DNA of 64,000 bases from Pseudorhodoferax soli (GTDB taxonomy: Bacteria > Pseudomonadota > Gammaproteobacteria > Burkholderiales > Burkholderiaceae_C): NCBI RefSeq assembly GCF_003337555.1, contig NZ_QPJK01000002.1, positions 496,001-560,000 of the forward strand, in the 5' to 3' direction. Positions within the stretch are counted from its first letter, which is position 1; each line of letters starts with the position of its first letter. This document shows positions 18,214 to 27,529 of this stretch, piece after piece. A model generated the notes under the pieces. The model had not been told where the DNA came from. It saw nothing but the letters and a program-made list of their open reading frames with translations, and did no database searches. The position numbers and the translations under genes are program-made.

Positions 18214-19220
18214 ATCCGGCCCTCTTCCACGGCGTGGCAGGCAACGGTCACGCCGCCGATCTTCTGCATCAGCGGTCGCTCTGCCCTGCAGCGCGCATTG
18301 GCGTGGGGGCAGCGTGGGTTGAAGCTGCACCCGGTGGGCGGGTTCAGAGGATTGGGCACCTCGCCCTGCACCGGCGTGCGGGCGCGGCCGGTGTCGTGCA
18401 TCTTGGGGATCGCATCGAGCAGCATGCGCGTGTAGGGGTGGCGCGGCTCGGCGAACAGGCTCTGCTTGTCGGCCAGCTCCACGAGGCGGCCGAGGTACAT
18501 CACGCCCACCTCGTCGCTCACATGGCGCACCACCGCGAGGTTGTGCGAGATGAACAGGTAGGTCAGGCCGCGCTCGCGCTGCAGCGTCTTCATGATGTTG
18601 AGCACCTGGGCCTGCACGCTCACATCGAGCGCCGAGGTCGGCTCGTCGCAGACCAGGAAGTCGGGCTGGGTGGCCAGGGCGCGCGCGATCGAAATGCGTT
18701 GGCGCTGGCCGCCCGAGAACTGGTGCGGGTACTTGGCCATGTCCAGCGGCGACAGGCCGACGGACTGCAGCAATTCGCCCACGCGGGTACGGCGGCCTTC
18801 CCTGTCGTGGATCAGCCCGTGCTCGAGCAGTGGCTCGGCAATGATGTCCTCGACCACCCAGCGCGGGTTCAGGCTCGCGTAGGGGTCCTGGAAGATCATC
18901 TGGATGCGCCGGCGCAGCGCCGCGCCTTCGCTGCCGGCGCGTCCCTCGGACGCCTTGAACGCGGCCTGCGCATCTTGTCCGTCGAAGGTGAGCCCACCGC
19001 GTGTGGGTGCGTACAGGCCGACCAGCAGGCGCGCGACAGTGCTCTTGCCACAGCCGGACTCGCCCACCAGGGCCAGCGTCTTGCCCTTCTCGATCGAGAA
19101 GCTCACACCGTCGACCGCATGCAGCAAAGCCCTGGGCTTGCGCTCGATCACGCGGTTGAGCCACGGCGGCGAGACGTCGAAGACCTTGGCCAGGTCGTGC
19201 GCCTGGACCAGCGCGCTCAT
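18210..19220 (-). CDS. Peptide-type ABC importer, ATP-binding protein (DppF/OppF class)
   Basis: 336 residues. Walker A GESGCGKST, signature FSGGQRQRISIARAL, Walker B LVCDEPTSALDVS and H-loop FISHNLAVVRH are intact. The C-terminal oligopeptide/dipeptide extension (GCSFNPRCPHANARC) carries the cysteine cluster known in this class. It hydrolyses ATP for import with the DppD-like partner encoded upstream; the ATG overlaps that gene's TGA by 4 bases. The 3' end meets the convergent DUF4286-like gene with a 4-base overlap of stop codons. Last gene of the operon. Confidence 0.93.
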   Translation of the reverse strand: MSALVQAHDLAKVFDVSPPWLNRVIERKPRALLHAVDGVSFSIEKGKTLALVGESGCGKSTVARLLVGLYAPTRGGLTFDGQDAQAAFKASEGRAGSEGAALRRRIQMIFQDPYASLNPRWVVEDIIAEPLLEHGLIHDREGRRTRVGELLQSVGLSPLDMAKYPHQFSGGQRQRISIARALATQPDFLVCDEPTSALDVSVQAQVLNIMKTLQRERGLTYLFISHNLAVVRHVSDEVGVMYLGRLVELADKQSLFAEPRHPYTRMLLDAIPKMHDTGRARTPVQGEVPNPLNPPTGCSFNPRCPHANARCRAERPLMQKIGGVTVACHAVEEGRI

Positions 19221-20185
19221 CGTGCGCCCCCGGCGTGCAGCCAGCAGGCCGCGCGGCTGGCACCGGCGTCCATGAGCTCGGGGCGATCCACCTTGCAACG
19301 GTCGAACACCTTGGGGCAGCGCGGATTGAAGGCGCAACCCTGCGGTATGGCGTTGAGCCGCGGCATGGAGCCATCGATCTGGTTGAGCATCTCGCGGTCG
19401 ACGGTGATGTCCGGGATGGCGGCCATGAGGCCGTCGGAGTAGGGATGGGCCGGGTGGTTGATGACAGCGTGCACGGGGCCGATCTCGGCGATGCGGCCGG
19501 CATACATCACGGCCACGCGGTCGCAGGTCTCGGCGATCACGCCCATGTCGTGCGTGATCAGCATCACGGCCGCGCCGTGCTGCTGGCACACGCGCTTGAG
19601 CAGCTGGATGATCTGCGCCTGGATCGACACGTCCAGCGCCGTGGTGGGTTCGTCGGCCACGATGAGCTTGGGCTCGGCCGCCAGCGCCAGCGCAATCACC
19701 ACGCGCTGGCGCATGCCGCCAGAGAATTGGTGCGGGTAGTGGTCGATGCGCTGCTCGGCCGCCGGAATGCCGGTGTCCTGCAGCAGGCCGATGGCGCGCT
19801 TGCGTGCTTCGGCCGCGCTCACCGGCAGGTGCGCCAGGATGGTCTCGGTGAGCTGGCGGCCGACCGAGTACAGCGGGTTCAACGAGGTCAGCGGGTCCTG
19901 GAAGATGGCGCCGATGCGCCGGCCGCGGATGCGGCGCATGGCATCGTGGTCCAGGTTGTCGATGCGCTGGCCTTCCAGCAGGATCTGCCCGCTGGCGATG
20001 CGTCCCGGCGGCTCCAGCAGGCCGATGATGGACGCGCCGGTCAGCGACTTCCCCGCGCCGGACTCGCCCACCACGCCGAGGATTTCGCCGGGAGCGATGG
20101 AGAAGGAGATGTCGTCCAGCGCGCGCAGCGTGCCGCGCCGGCTGGGGAATTCGACGACCAGGTTCTGGACTTCTAGCAGGGACAT
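19217..20185 (-). CDS. Peptide-type ABC importer, ATP-binding protein (DppD/OppD class)
   Basis: 322 residues. Walker A GESGAGKSL, signature FSGGMRQRVVIALAL, Walker B LIVADEPTTALDVS and H-loop LITHDMGVIAE are present, followed by the class-typical C-terminal extension with GCAFNPRCPKVFDRC. The Walker A has SL where ST is usual; the same substitution occurs in many DppD/OppD proteins. It pairs with the DppF-like subunit. Gap of 33 bases from the permease gene upstream. Confidence 0.93.
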   Translation of the reverse strand: MSLLEVQNLVVEFPSRRGTLRALDDISFSIAPGEILGVVGESGAGKSLTGASIIGLLEPPGRIASGQILLEGQRIDNLDHDAMRRIRGRRIGAIFQDPLTSLNPLYSVGRQLTETILAHLPVSAAEARKRAIGLLQDTGIPAAEQRIDHYPHQFSGGMRQRVVIALALAAEPKLIVADEPTTALDVSIQAQIIQLLKRVCQQHGAAVMLITHDMGVIAETCDRVAVMYAGRIAEIGPVHAVINHPAHPYSDGLMAAIPDITVDREMLNQIDGSMPRLNAIPQGCAFNPRCPKVFDRCKVDRPELMDAGASRAACWLHAGGAR

Positions 20186-20218
20186 GGAGGCTGGCTTGTG
20201 GCTGGCAATGTGCGCAGG

Positions 20219-21145
20219 TCAGCGCAGGCGGGGATTGAGCGCGTCGCGCAGCCAATCGCCCAGAAGGTTCACGCTGAGCGCGATCAGCACCAGCATCAAC
20301 CCGGGAAACAGCGTGATCCACCATTCGCCGGAGAACAGGTAGTCGTTGCCCACACGGATCAGCGTGCCCAGCGAAGGCGACGTAGGCGGTGCCCCCACGC
20401 CCAGGAACGACAGCGTGGCCTCGGTGATGATGGCCGTGGCCACCTGGATGGTGGCCAGCACCATGACGGGGCCCGTCACATTGGGCAGAACATGGCGGCG
20501 CATGATGCGCAGCGGCGAAACGCCGGTCACGCGGGCGGCCTGCACATACTCCTTGTTGCGCTCCACCAGCGTGGAACCGCGCACGGTGCGCGCGTACTGC
20601 ACCCAGCCGGTCAGCGAGATCGAGATGATCAGCACGCCGAAGGCCAGGCCTTCGTGGGCATTGGGAAACAGCGCGCGGCCGACGCCGGCGATCAGCAGGG
20701 CCACGAGGATGGCCGGGAACGACAACATCACGTCGCACAGGCGCATCAGCGCAGCATCGATCCAGCCGCCCTTGAAACCCGCGAGCAGGCCCAGGCTCAC
20801 GCCGACCAGGAGCGACAACACCACCGAAGCCAGGCCCACCACCAGCGAGATGCGTGCGCCATACATCAGGGCCGACAGGATGTCGCGGCCCTGGTCGTCC
20901 GTGCCCAGCAGGTACTTGGAGGTGCCCTCGGCCTGCCAGGCCGGCGGCAGCCGTGCGTCGCTGAGCTCCAGCGTTGCCAGGTCGAACGGGTTGTGCGGCG
21001 CGACCCAAGGCGCGAAGAAGGCGCAGAAGATGCACACCAGCGCCACGGCGCCCGCGACGACCGCCGTGGGCGAGGTGCGGAAACTGTGGCCGACATCGCT
21101 GTCCCAGGCACGGTGGAACCAGCCGCCGCGTGTTGCCGCCTGCAT
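20219..21145 (-). CDS. Peptide-type ABC importer, permease (DppC class)
   Basis: 308 residues with an N-terminal segment, a large loop and five further membrane spans. The EAA loop, where ATPases dock, is visible as NKEYVQAARVTGVSPLRIMRRHVLPN. The N-terminal OppC-type region FFAPWVAPHNPFDL and YLLGTDDQGRDILSALMYGARIS are family hallmarks. The ATG at 21145 overlaps the receptor gene stop by one base (TGATG); a GTG one codon earlier is also possible. Confidence 0.93.
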   Translation of the reverse strand: MQAATRGGWFHRAWDSDVGHSFRTSPTAVVAGAVALVCIFCAFFAPWVAPHNPFDLATLELSDARLPPAWQAEGTSKYLLGTDDQGRDILSALMYGARISLVVGLASVVLSLLVGVSLGLLAGFKGGWIDAALMRLCDVMLSFPAILVALLIAGVGRALFPNAHEGLAFGVLIISISLTGWVQYARTVRGSTLVERNKEYVQAARVTGVSPLRIMRRHVLPNVTGPVMVLATIQVATAIITEATLSFLGVGAPPTSPSLGTLIRVGNDYLFSGEWWITLFPGLMLVLIALSVNLLGDWLRDALNPRLR

Positions 21146-22725
21146 CACTTGCCGACCTGAATGAACTTCCAGGGCATGAAGTTGTCCGGCAGCTGCACCA
21201 CCGTGACGCCCTTGCGCACGGCCCAGTTCAGGGTTTGCTGGTGCAGCGGGATGTGGCCGATGTCGTCCTGGTGCATCTTCATGGCCTCGTGGATCATGGC
21301 CATGCGCTTGGTGTCGTCGACCTCCGAGGCGATCTGGTCGGTCAGCGCGTCGAGCTTGGGATTGCTGTAGGCGCCCAGGTTGAACTGGCCGCGGCCACCC
21401 TCGCCCGGCGTGCCCATGATGGGGAAGAGCACGTTGTGCACGTCCACCGTGCTGGCCACCCAGCCCAGCATATAGAAGCTGGTGTTGCGGCTCAGGATCT
21501 TCTGGAAGTAGGTGGCCTTGGTTTCGGCTTCCAGGTTGATCTTCACGCCGATGCGCGCCAAGCTGGCTGCGACCGCCTGGCAGATGTCGCTGTCGTTCAC
21601 GTAGCGGTCGTTCGGGCAGTTCATCTTGACTTCGAAGCCGTTCGGGTAGCCGGCTTCGGCCATCAGCTTCTTGGCGGCTTCGGTGTCATAGGGCAGGCGC
21701 TTGTCCAGGTCCTTGGCGTAGCCGCGCACCTGCGGCGGAATCATCAAGCCCACCGGAATGGCCGAGTTGCGCATCACGCGCGTGCGGATCGTCTCGATGT
21801 CGATGGCCTGGTAGAAGGCCTGGCGCACACGCTTGTCCTTGAACGGGTTCTTGCCCTTGATGTTGGAGAAGAGCAGTTCGTCGCGCTTCTGGTCCATGCC
21901 CAGGAAGATGACGCGCAATTCGGGGCCCTGCAACACATTGGCCTTGCCGTCGCGCTTGATGCGCTCGACATCCTGCACCGGCACCGGCTCCATCACGTCG
22001 ACCTCGCCGGACAGCAGGGCCGCCACGCGCGTGGCGTCGTTGCCCACCACGTTGAAGACCACCTCGTCGACATTGCTGTCGAGCTTGCCCCAGTAGTTGG
22101 GACTGCGCGTGAACACCGAGCGCACATTGGGCTGGCGCTCGCGCGCGCGGAACGGGCCGGTGCCGTTGGTGCGGAACGAGGCGGCGTTCTCGATGCCCTT
22201 GCGCCGGTCCACCGGGCGCACGGCCTGGTTGGCCTCGCACCACTTCTTGCTCATGATGTACCAGTTGGTGATGAGGTCGGGCAGGATCGGGAACGGCATC
22301 GTCGTCACCACGTCGATGGTGTGGTCGTCGATCTTGTTGATCTGCTTGATCTGGCCCACGTAGCTCTTGACGTCCGAGCCTTCGCCGCGCGCACGGTCGT
22401 AGCTGAAGATCACGTCATCGGCCGTGAACGGCGTGCCGTCGTGGAACTGCACGTTCTTGCGCAGGTTGAAGCGCCAGACTGTGGGCGCCGTCTGCTTCCA
22501 GTCGGTGGCCAGCGCGGCAGTGAGCTTGAAGTCGGCACCGCGCGTGACCAGCGGCTCGTAGACGTTGCCGGTCACCGTGAGTTGCAGCGACTCCTGCAGC
22601 GAATGCGGGTCGAGCGAGGTGGCGTCGCCCTGGTTGGCGATGCGCAGCGTGACGGCCTGCGCCGAAAGGCACGCGGCCAGCAGCAGGGAAGCAGTCAGTG
22701 CAGCGAGGCGGGGCTTGGTGGGCAT
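21145..22725 (-). CDS. Peptide-type ABC importer, solute-binding protein (family 5), second copy in operon
   Basis: 526 residues. Signal region MPTKPRLAALTASLLLAAC with a possible lipobox (LAAC, Cys19) or signal peptidase I site after AQA (residue 24). The SBP family 5 signature is seen as NGTGPFRARE plus WRFNLRKNVQFHDGTPFTADDV. Such proteins bind peptides, nickel, heme or glycosides; the pocket cannot be read from sequence alone. It lies between the M20 gene and dppC, and is clearly a paralogue of the protein at 25008-26585 (shared CPN.RY.ND..CQA and SFYMLGW/SIYMLGW stretches), with two receptors serving one permease pair. Confidence 0.92.
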   Translation of the reverse strand: MPTKPRLAALTASLLLAACLSAQAVTLRIANQGDATSLDPHSLQESLQLTVTGNVYEPLVTRGADFKLTAALATDWKQTAPTVWRFNLRKNVQFHDGTPFTADDVIFSYDRARGEGSDVKSYVGQIKQINKIDDHTIDVVTTMPFPILPDLITNWYIMSKKWCEANQAVRPVDRRKGIENAASFRTNGTGPFRARERQPNVRSVFTRSPNYWGKLDSNVDEVVFNVVGNDATRVAALLSGEVDVMEPVPVQDVERIKRDGKANVLQGPELRVIFLGMDQKRDELLFSNIKGKNPFKDKRVRQAFYQAIDIETIRTRVMRNSAIPVGLMIPPQVRGYAKDLDKRLPYDTEAAKKLMAEAGYPNGFEVKMNCPNDRYVNDSDICQAVAASLARIGVKINLEAETKATYFQKILSRNTSFYMLGWVASTVDVHNVLFPIMGTPGEGGRGQFNLGAYSNPKLDALTDQIASEVDDTKRMAMIHEAMKMHQDDIGHIPLHQQTLNWAVRKGVTVVQLPDNFMPWKFIQVGK

Positions 22726-22747
22726 GGCTTGGGCTCCGGTGAAAGAC

Positions 22748-23971
22748 TCAGGTGGGGTTGGACGCGGGCAGCGGCATGCCTTGCTCGACGAGCCCGGCAT
22801 GCAGCGCCGCACCCAGGGGCAGGATGTCGTCGTTGAAGTCGTAGCGGCTGTTGTGCAGGTAGCACCCGTCCGGCGCACCCTGCCCGATGCGCAGGTAGGC
22901 ACCCGGCCTGGCCTGCAGCATGAAGGAGAAGTCCTCGGCCCCCATGCTCGGCTCCATGTCGCGCACCAGGCGCTCAGGGCCGACGAGGCGCTCGGCCACG
23001 TCCCCAGCGAACAAGGCCTGCGCGCGGTGGTTGATGGTGGCCGGGTAAATGCGCTCGAACCGCACCTCCGCCTGGGCGCCGAAGCCCTGGGCAACTGCGG
23101 TGCACAGTTCGGACAGGCGCCGCTCCACGAGCGCCTGCACGGCGGCATCGAAGGTGCGCACGGTGCCGACCAGCGTGGCCTCTCCGGGCACCACGCTCAT
23201 GGCGCCGAGATCGCCTGCCTGCATGGCGCACAGGCTCAGCACCGCGGCATCGACGGGCCGGGTATTGCGCGAGACGATGCTTTGCGCCGCCGTGATGATG
23301 TGGGCGGCGACCAGCACCGGGTCCACCGTCTGGTAGGGGTGGGCGCCATGGCCGCCCTTGCCGATCACGCGGATCGTCACGCGGTCGGCCGCCGCCATCA
23401 TGGCGCCGCTGTTCAGGCCGATGGTGCCGGGCGCCATGGCGGGCCAGTTGTGCATGGCGAACACGGACTGCACGGGGAAGCGGTCGAACAGGCCGTCCTC
23501 CAGCATGGCGCGCGCGCCGGCAAAACCTTCTTCGCCCGGCTGGAAGATCAGCACGGCCGTGCCGTCGAAGTTGCGCGTCTCGGCCAGGTAGCGCGCCGCA
23601 CCGACCAGCATGGCGGTGTGGCCGTCGTGGCCGCAGCCGTGCATGAGGCCGCTGCGCGCGGAGCGCCAGTCGCGTTCGCCCTGCTCCGCCATCGGCAGCG
23701 CGTCCATGTCGGCGCGCAGGCCCAGCAGGCGCCCGCTGGCGGTGCTGCGCCCGCGCACCAGGCCCACCACCCCCGTCTTGGCGATGCCGGTGTGGACCTC
23801 GTCCACGCCGCACAGCCGCAGCGCGTCGGCCACACGGGCCGCCGTGTAGACCTCCTCGAAGCCCAGCTCGGGATGCGCATGCAGGTCGCGCCGCAACGCC
23901 GTGAGCTCGGGGTGGAACTGCGCAATGTGGGCGAATGCACGCCCGCCCGCACGCAACACGGATGCCTGCAT
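22748..23971 (-). CDS. M20-family amidohydrolase (hippurate/IAA-amino acid hydrolase type)
   Basis: 407 residues. Zinc-dependent cytoplasmic amidohydrolase. Metal ligands and catalytic residues seen: HAHPELGFEE near residue 31, MHGCGHDGHTAML (about 108-120), and FQPGEEGFAGARAMLEDG with the catalytic Glu pair; the dimerisation region has KGGHGAHPYQTVDPV. HipO/AbgA/IAA-hydrolase proteins remove an acyl group from N-acyl amino acids. It starts on the last base of the dppB stop (TGATG) and sits in the middle of the importer operon, which implies that the imported compound is an N-acyl amino acid or peptide. No signal peptide. Confidence 0.9.
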   Translation of the reverse strand: MQASVLRAGGRAFAHIAQFHPELTALRRDLHAHPELGFEEVYTAARVADALRLCGVDEVHTGIAKTGVVGLVRGRSTASGRLLGLRADMDALPMAEQGERDWRSARSGLMHGCGHDGHTAMLVGAARYLAETRNFDGTAVLIFQPGEEGFAGARAMLEDGLFDRFPVQSVFAMHNWPAMAPGTIGLNSGAMMAAADRVTIRVIGKGGHGAHPYQTVDPVLVAAHIITAAQSIVSRNTRPVDAAVLSLCAMQAGDLGAMSVVPGEATLVGTVRTFDAAVQALVERRLSELCTAVAQGFGAQAEVRFERIYPATINHRAQALFAGDVAERLVGPERLVRDMEPSMGAEDFSFMLQARPGAYLRIGQGAPDGCYLHNSRYDFNDDILPLGAALHAGLVEQGMPLPASNPT

Positions 23972-24951
23972 CAATGTCCCCCCGACTTGCCGAGGCGCAA
24001 CCGCGGGTCGACCGCGAAGTACAGCAGGTCGACGACGAGGTTGATGGTCACGAAGATCAGCGCGATCAGGCACAGGTAGGCCGCCATGACCGGGATGTCC
24101 GCGAAGGTCACGGCCTGGATGAACAGCAGGCCCATGCCGGGCCACTGGAACACCGTCTCGGTGATGATGGAGAACGCGATCAGCGTGCCCAGCTGCAGGC
24201 CGGTGATGGTGATCACCGGCACCAGCGTGTTCTTGAGCGCATGGCCGAAGTGGATGGCACGGTCCGACAAGCCGCGCGCCCGCGCGAACTTGATGTAGTC
24301 CGTGCGCAGCACCTCCAGCATCTCGGCACGCACCAGCCGCAGGATCAGCGTGAGCTGGAAGATCGCCAGCGTGATGGCCGGCAGCATGATGTGGTGCCAA
24401 CCCTTGGGCGTCAGCAGGCCGGTGCTCCACCAGCCCAGCTGCACCGTCTCGCCGCGCCCGAAGCTCGGGAACCAGCCCAGCCAGACCGCGAACACCAGGA
24501 TCAGCAGGATGCCGATCAGGAAGGTCGGCAGCGACACGCCCAGCAGCGACAGCGTCATCAGCACCTGGCTCATGAAACTGCCGCGGCGCAGCGCGGCGTA
24601 AACGCCGGCGGGCACGCCGACGAGCAGCGCGATCAGCGCGGCGACCAGCGCCAATTCCAGCGTGGCCGGGAAGCGCTCGGCGATCAGCCGCGACACCTTC
24701 GCCCCTTGGCGCAGCGACAGGCCGAACTCGCCCTGCGCCGCGTTGTAGAGGAAGTGCCAGAACTGCACGATGAACGGGCGGTCCAGGCCCAGAGCCTCAC
24801 GCAGTTCGCGGATCTGCTCGGGCGTGGCGTCCTGCCCGAGCAGGAATACCACCGGATCGCCGACATACTGGAACAGCAGAAAGGCGATGAAGGCCACGGC
24901 CACCATCACCACCACGGCCTGCAGCAGCCGGCGCAGGATGAATGCAAACAT
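23971..24951 (-). CDS. Peptide-type ABC importer, permease (DppB class)
   Basis: 326 residues with six membrane spans, starting MFAFILRRLLQAVVVM as in the family. The EAA loop is RTDYIKFARARGLSDRAIHFGHALKN. The periplasmic loop after span 1 (GQDATPEQIRELREALGLDRPF) is standard for DppB/OppB. It follows the first receptor gene by 56 bases, in which a GC hairpin (arms 24976-24980 and 24988-24992) sits, possibly lowering expression of the downstream genes relative to the receptor. Confidence 0.93.
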   Translation of the reverse strand: MFAFILRRLLQAVVVMVAVAFIAFLLFQYVGDPVVFLLGQDATPEQIRELREALGLDRPFIVQFWHFLYNAAQGEFGLSLRQGAKVSRLIAERFPATLELALVAALIALLVGVPAGVYAALRRGSFMSQVLMTLSLLGVSLPTFLIGILLILVFAVWLGWFPSFGRGETVQLGWWSTGLLTPKGWHHIMLPAITLAIFQLTLILRLVRAEMLEVLRTDYIKFARARGLSDRAIHFGHALKNTLVPVITITGLQLGTLIAFSIITETVFQWPGMGLLFIQAVTFADIPVMAAYLCLIALIFVTINLVVDLLYFAVDPRLRLGKSGGH

Positions 24952-25007
24952 CGGTTGAGGCTCCAGGAGCCCGGCGGCGCACCTTGCGCGCCGTCAGGCC
25001 CGCAAGA

Positions 25008-26585
25008 TCAGTTGACCTTGATCAGGCGCCAGTCGAGGCGGTTGTCGGCGCGGTGCACGACCTCGATGTTCTTCTTCATGGCCCAGGGGATGACCTGGTT
25101 GTACAGGGGCAGGTGCGAGACATCTTCGTGCGAGAGGATCAGGGCCTTCTCGATGAGCTCGTTGCGGTTCTTGAGATCGGTCTCGACCTTGACACGCTCG
25201 ATGAGCGCATCCATCTGCGGGTTGGAATAGCGGCCCACGTTGTAGTTGCCGTCGCCGCCAGCACCGACCGAGCGCACCAGCGATTGCAGGCTGTACAGCG
25301 CATCGAAGGTCGGCACGCCCCAGCCCAGCATGTAGATGCTGGCCTCGTAGCGCTGGATCATCGGGAAGTAGGTGACCAGCGGCAGGGTGCGCAGCTTGGC
25401 CTTCACGCCCACGCGTGCCCACATGGCCGTGATGGCCTGGCAGACCGCCTCGTCGTTGATGTAGCGGTTGTTGGGACACGCGAAGTCGACCTCGAAGCCC
25501 TGCGGGTAGCCGGCATCGGCCAACAGCTTCTGCGCCGCCTTGGCATCGTAGGGCCAGCGCGCGTCGGCCTTCTTGGTCCAGCCGTTGACCTGCGGCGAGA
25601 CCAGCGTGCCGGTGCTCTCCCCCAGGCCGCGCAGCGTCACGCGCTGGATGGCGCTGATGTCGATGGCCTGGTACAGCGCCTTGCGCACGCGCAGGTCCTT
25701 GAGCGGGTTCTTGCCCTTGACGCTGGAGCCGACCAGTTCGTCGCGGAACTGGTCCATGCCCAGGAACAGGGTGCGGTTCTCCACGCCGTCCATGACCTTC
25801 ATCTCGGCATTGCTGCGCAGCCGACCCAAGTCCTGCGGGCTGGGATCGAGCACGAAATCGGTCTCGCCGGACAGGAGCGCCGCCAGCCGCGTGGCCTGCG
25901 CCTTGATCGGGGTATAGACGATCTCCGTCACGTTGCCCGAGTTCTTGCCCCAGTAGTGCGGGTTGGCCACCAGCACCATGCGCTGGTCGGGCTGCCACTC
26001 CTTGAGCATGTAGGGGCCGGTGCCCATGGCATTGCGGTGCGCGAAGGTCTCGTCCTGCGTCTTGATGTCCTTGGGCTCGACGGACTTGTTCTTCTCGGCC
26101 CAGGCCTTGCTCATGATGCGCAGCTCGGTCAGCTGGTTGATCAGCGTGGGCGTGGGTGCCTTGAGCATCACGTCGACCGTGTTGTCGTCGACCTTGACCA
26201 CCTTGTCGATGCCCTGTGCGTAGACCGCGTAGTTGGAAGTCTTGGCCATGGCGCGCGTGAGCGAGAACACCACGTCGTCCGCGGAGAAGGGCGAGCCGTC
26301 GCTGAACTTCACGCCCTTGCGCAAGGAGAAGCGCACCTGCGTGGGACTGACCTGCTTCCATTCGGTGGCCAGCTGCGCATCGGGCTTGAAGGTCTTGCTG
26401 TTGTAGTAGACCAGCGAGTCGTACATGGAGGCATGCACGCCGTTGCCCAGCGCGTTGTTCTGCGAGTGGATGTCCATCGTGGGAATGTCGCTGGCACTGG
26501 ACCATTTGAAGGTCTTGGCCTGCACGGCAGTCCCGAGGGTCAAAGCGACGAATGCACCGGTACAGAACAAGGCAATTTTTTGCAT
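25008..26585 (-). CDS. Peptide-type ABC importer, solute-binding protein (family 5), first gene of operon
   Basis: 525 residues, with signal peptide MQKIALFCTGAFVALTLGTAVQA and mature start KTFKWSSASD. Family 5 features: VRFSLRKGVKFSDGSPFSADDV and GTGPYMLKEWQPDQRM. GAGAG lies upstream of the ATG at 26585, and a longer in-frame start (26657) is unlikely because it would bury the signal peptide. It is paralogous to the second receptor encoded at 21145-22725. Likely ligand: a peptide or N-acyl amino acid, given the M20 enzyme in the operon; this is inference. Confidence 0.92.
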   Translation of the reverse strand: MQKIALFCTGAFVALTLGTAVQAKTFKWSSASDIPTMDIHSQNNALGNGVHASMYDSLVYYNSKTFKPDAQLATEWKQVSPTQVRFSLRKGVKFSDGSPFSADDVVFSLTRAMAKTSNYAVYAQGIDKVVKVDDNTVDVMLKAPTPTLINQLTELRIMSKAWAEKNKSVEPKDIKTQDETFAHRNAMGTGPYMLKEWQPDQRMVLVANPHYWGKNSGNVTEIVYTPIKAQATRLAALLSGETDFVLDPSPQDLGRLRSNAEMKVMDGVENRTLFLGMDQFRDELVGSSVKGKNPLKDLRVRKALYQAIDISAIQRVTLRGLGESTGTLVSPQVNGWTKKADARWPYDAKAAQKLLADAGYPQGFEVDFACPNNRYINDEAVCQAITAMWARVGVKAKLRTLPLVTYFPMIQRYEASIYMLGWGVPTFDALYSLQSLVRSVGAGGDGNYNVGRYSNPQMDALIERVKVETDLKNRNELIEKALILSHEDVSHLPLYNQVIPWAMKKNIEVVHRADNRLDWRLIKVN

Positions 26586-26661
26586 GGGCAGACTCTCAAA
26601 AAAGGAGATTCCACTATGCAACAAGCGGGCCAGGCCGGGCAGCCGGAGTTTCCCCATGCGC

Positions 26662-27423
26662 TCAGGGAGCGGCTGCCATTGTCTGGTGCAGGTTCAGCGG
26701 GCCATACCACGCCCGTGCATGGCCACCGGTGTTGTCGGAGTCCGTCATGATGCCCACGGCGACCAGCGCACCCGGCTCTTCACCGAAGGCCCGGATGAAA
26801 TCGGCACGCACATCGCGTTGGTAATCGCGCCACACACCCAGGCTGCCGGGACCGGACTCCACCACGATCTTGCGGATCCGGTCGGTGCGCGGATTCAGCA
26901 CCACGGTGCCTGGCGGGCGGGTGTTGCACCATACGTACATCAGCGTGGCATAAGGCATCTCCTCCCCGGTCAGGGCACGCGCCAGTTCGGAGAGCATCGC
27001 GTTCTTGGCAGAGAAGCGGCTGCGGTCGCCTTCGAAGGCCAACACCAGCCGGACGGGCGCATCGTCGGCATCGCGGACGGCCATGTCGGCCCCGGGGATC
27101 AGGGCCGGAACTTTCCAGGAGAACGACAACTTGCCCAATTCAGCAGCCGGCACATGCAGCTGCTTGCGCACCATGCTGGCGGAGGCGTCGGCAGTCACAG
27201 CCATGGCCGCGCGGCCGTCCACTTGCACGGCGTCGAACCGCGTCGTGCGCTTGCCTGGCAAGGGCAGGTGCTGCCATGGCTTGCCCTGTGCTTGCGGCAA
27301 TGACGCCTTGCCCCAGGGCGTCTCGGCGATGGACGCCGCGGTGTTCGGTGCGTCTTTGTCCGTGCGCCAGGATGCGCAACCCGCCAATTGAAAGGCAAAC
27401 AGGGCCACGAGCACGAAGCGCAT
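26662..27423 (-). CDS. DUF3047 lipoprotein
   Basis: 253 residues. A lipoprotein signal is clear: MRFVLVALFAFQLAGCAS, with the lipobox LAGC (Cys16). The remainder fits DUF3047: WQHLPLPGKRTTRF near the start, LSFSWKVPALIPGADM, and VWCNTRPPGTVVLNPRTDRIRKIVVESG. Members are periplasm-facing and of unknown function. An upstream in-frame ATG at 27450 would place nine residues before the signal. It lies 76 bases upstream of the receptor gene and may or may not share its transcript. Confidence 0.85.
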   Translation of the reverse strand: MRFVLVALFAFQLAGCASWRTDKDAPNTAASIAETPWGKASLPQAQGKPWQHLPLPGKRTTRFDAVQVDGRAAMAVTADASASMVRKQLHVPAAELGKLSFSWKVPALIPGADMAVRDADDAPVRLVLAFEGDRSRFSAKNAMLSELARALTGEEMPYATLMYVWCNTRPPGTVVLNPRTDRIRKIVVESGPGSLGVWRDYQRDVRADFIRAFGEEPGALVAVGIMTDSDNTGGHARAWYGPLNLHQTMAAAP

Positions 27424-27455
27424 CAATCCGGATCCCCTCAAAAGCAGCACGCACG

Positions 27456-27485
27456 AAAAAGCCGCCGGTCTTGCGACGCGGCGGC
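27456..27485 (-). terminator. Intrinsic terminator of the porin gene
   Basis: On the minus strand GCCGCC and GGCGGC (27480-27485 and 27461-27466, extended by one pair) form a 7-bp stem followed by T5 (complement of 27456-27460). A second small dyad (27505-27511/27518-27524) lies just before it. Confidence 0.8.
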
Positions 27486-27529
27486 TATATACATTGCAAT
27501 CGCCAGGCTGCGCTCAGGCAGCCTTTGGA

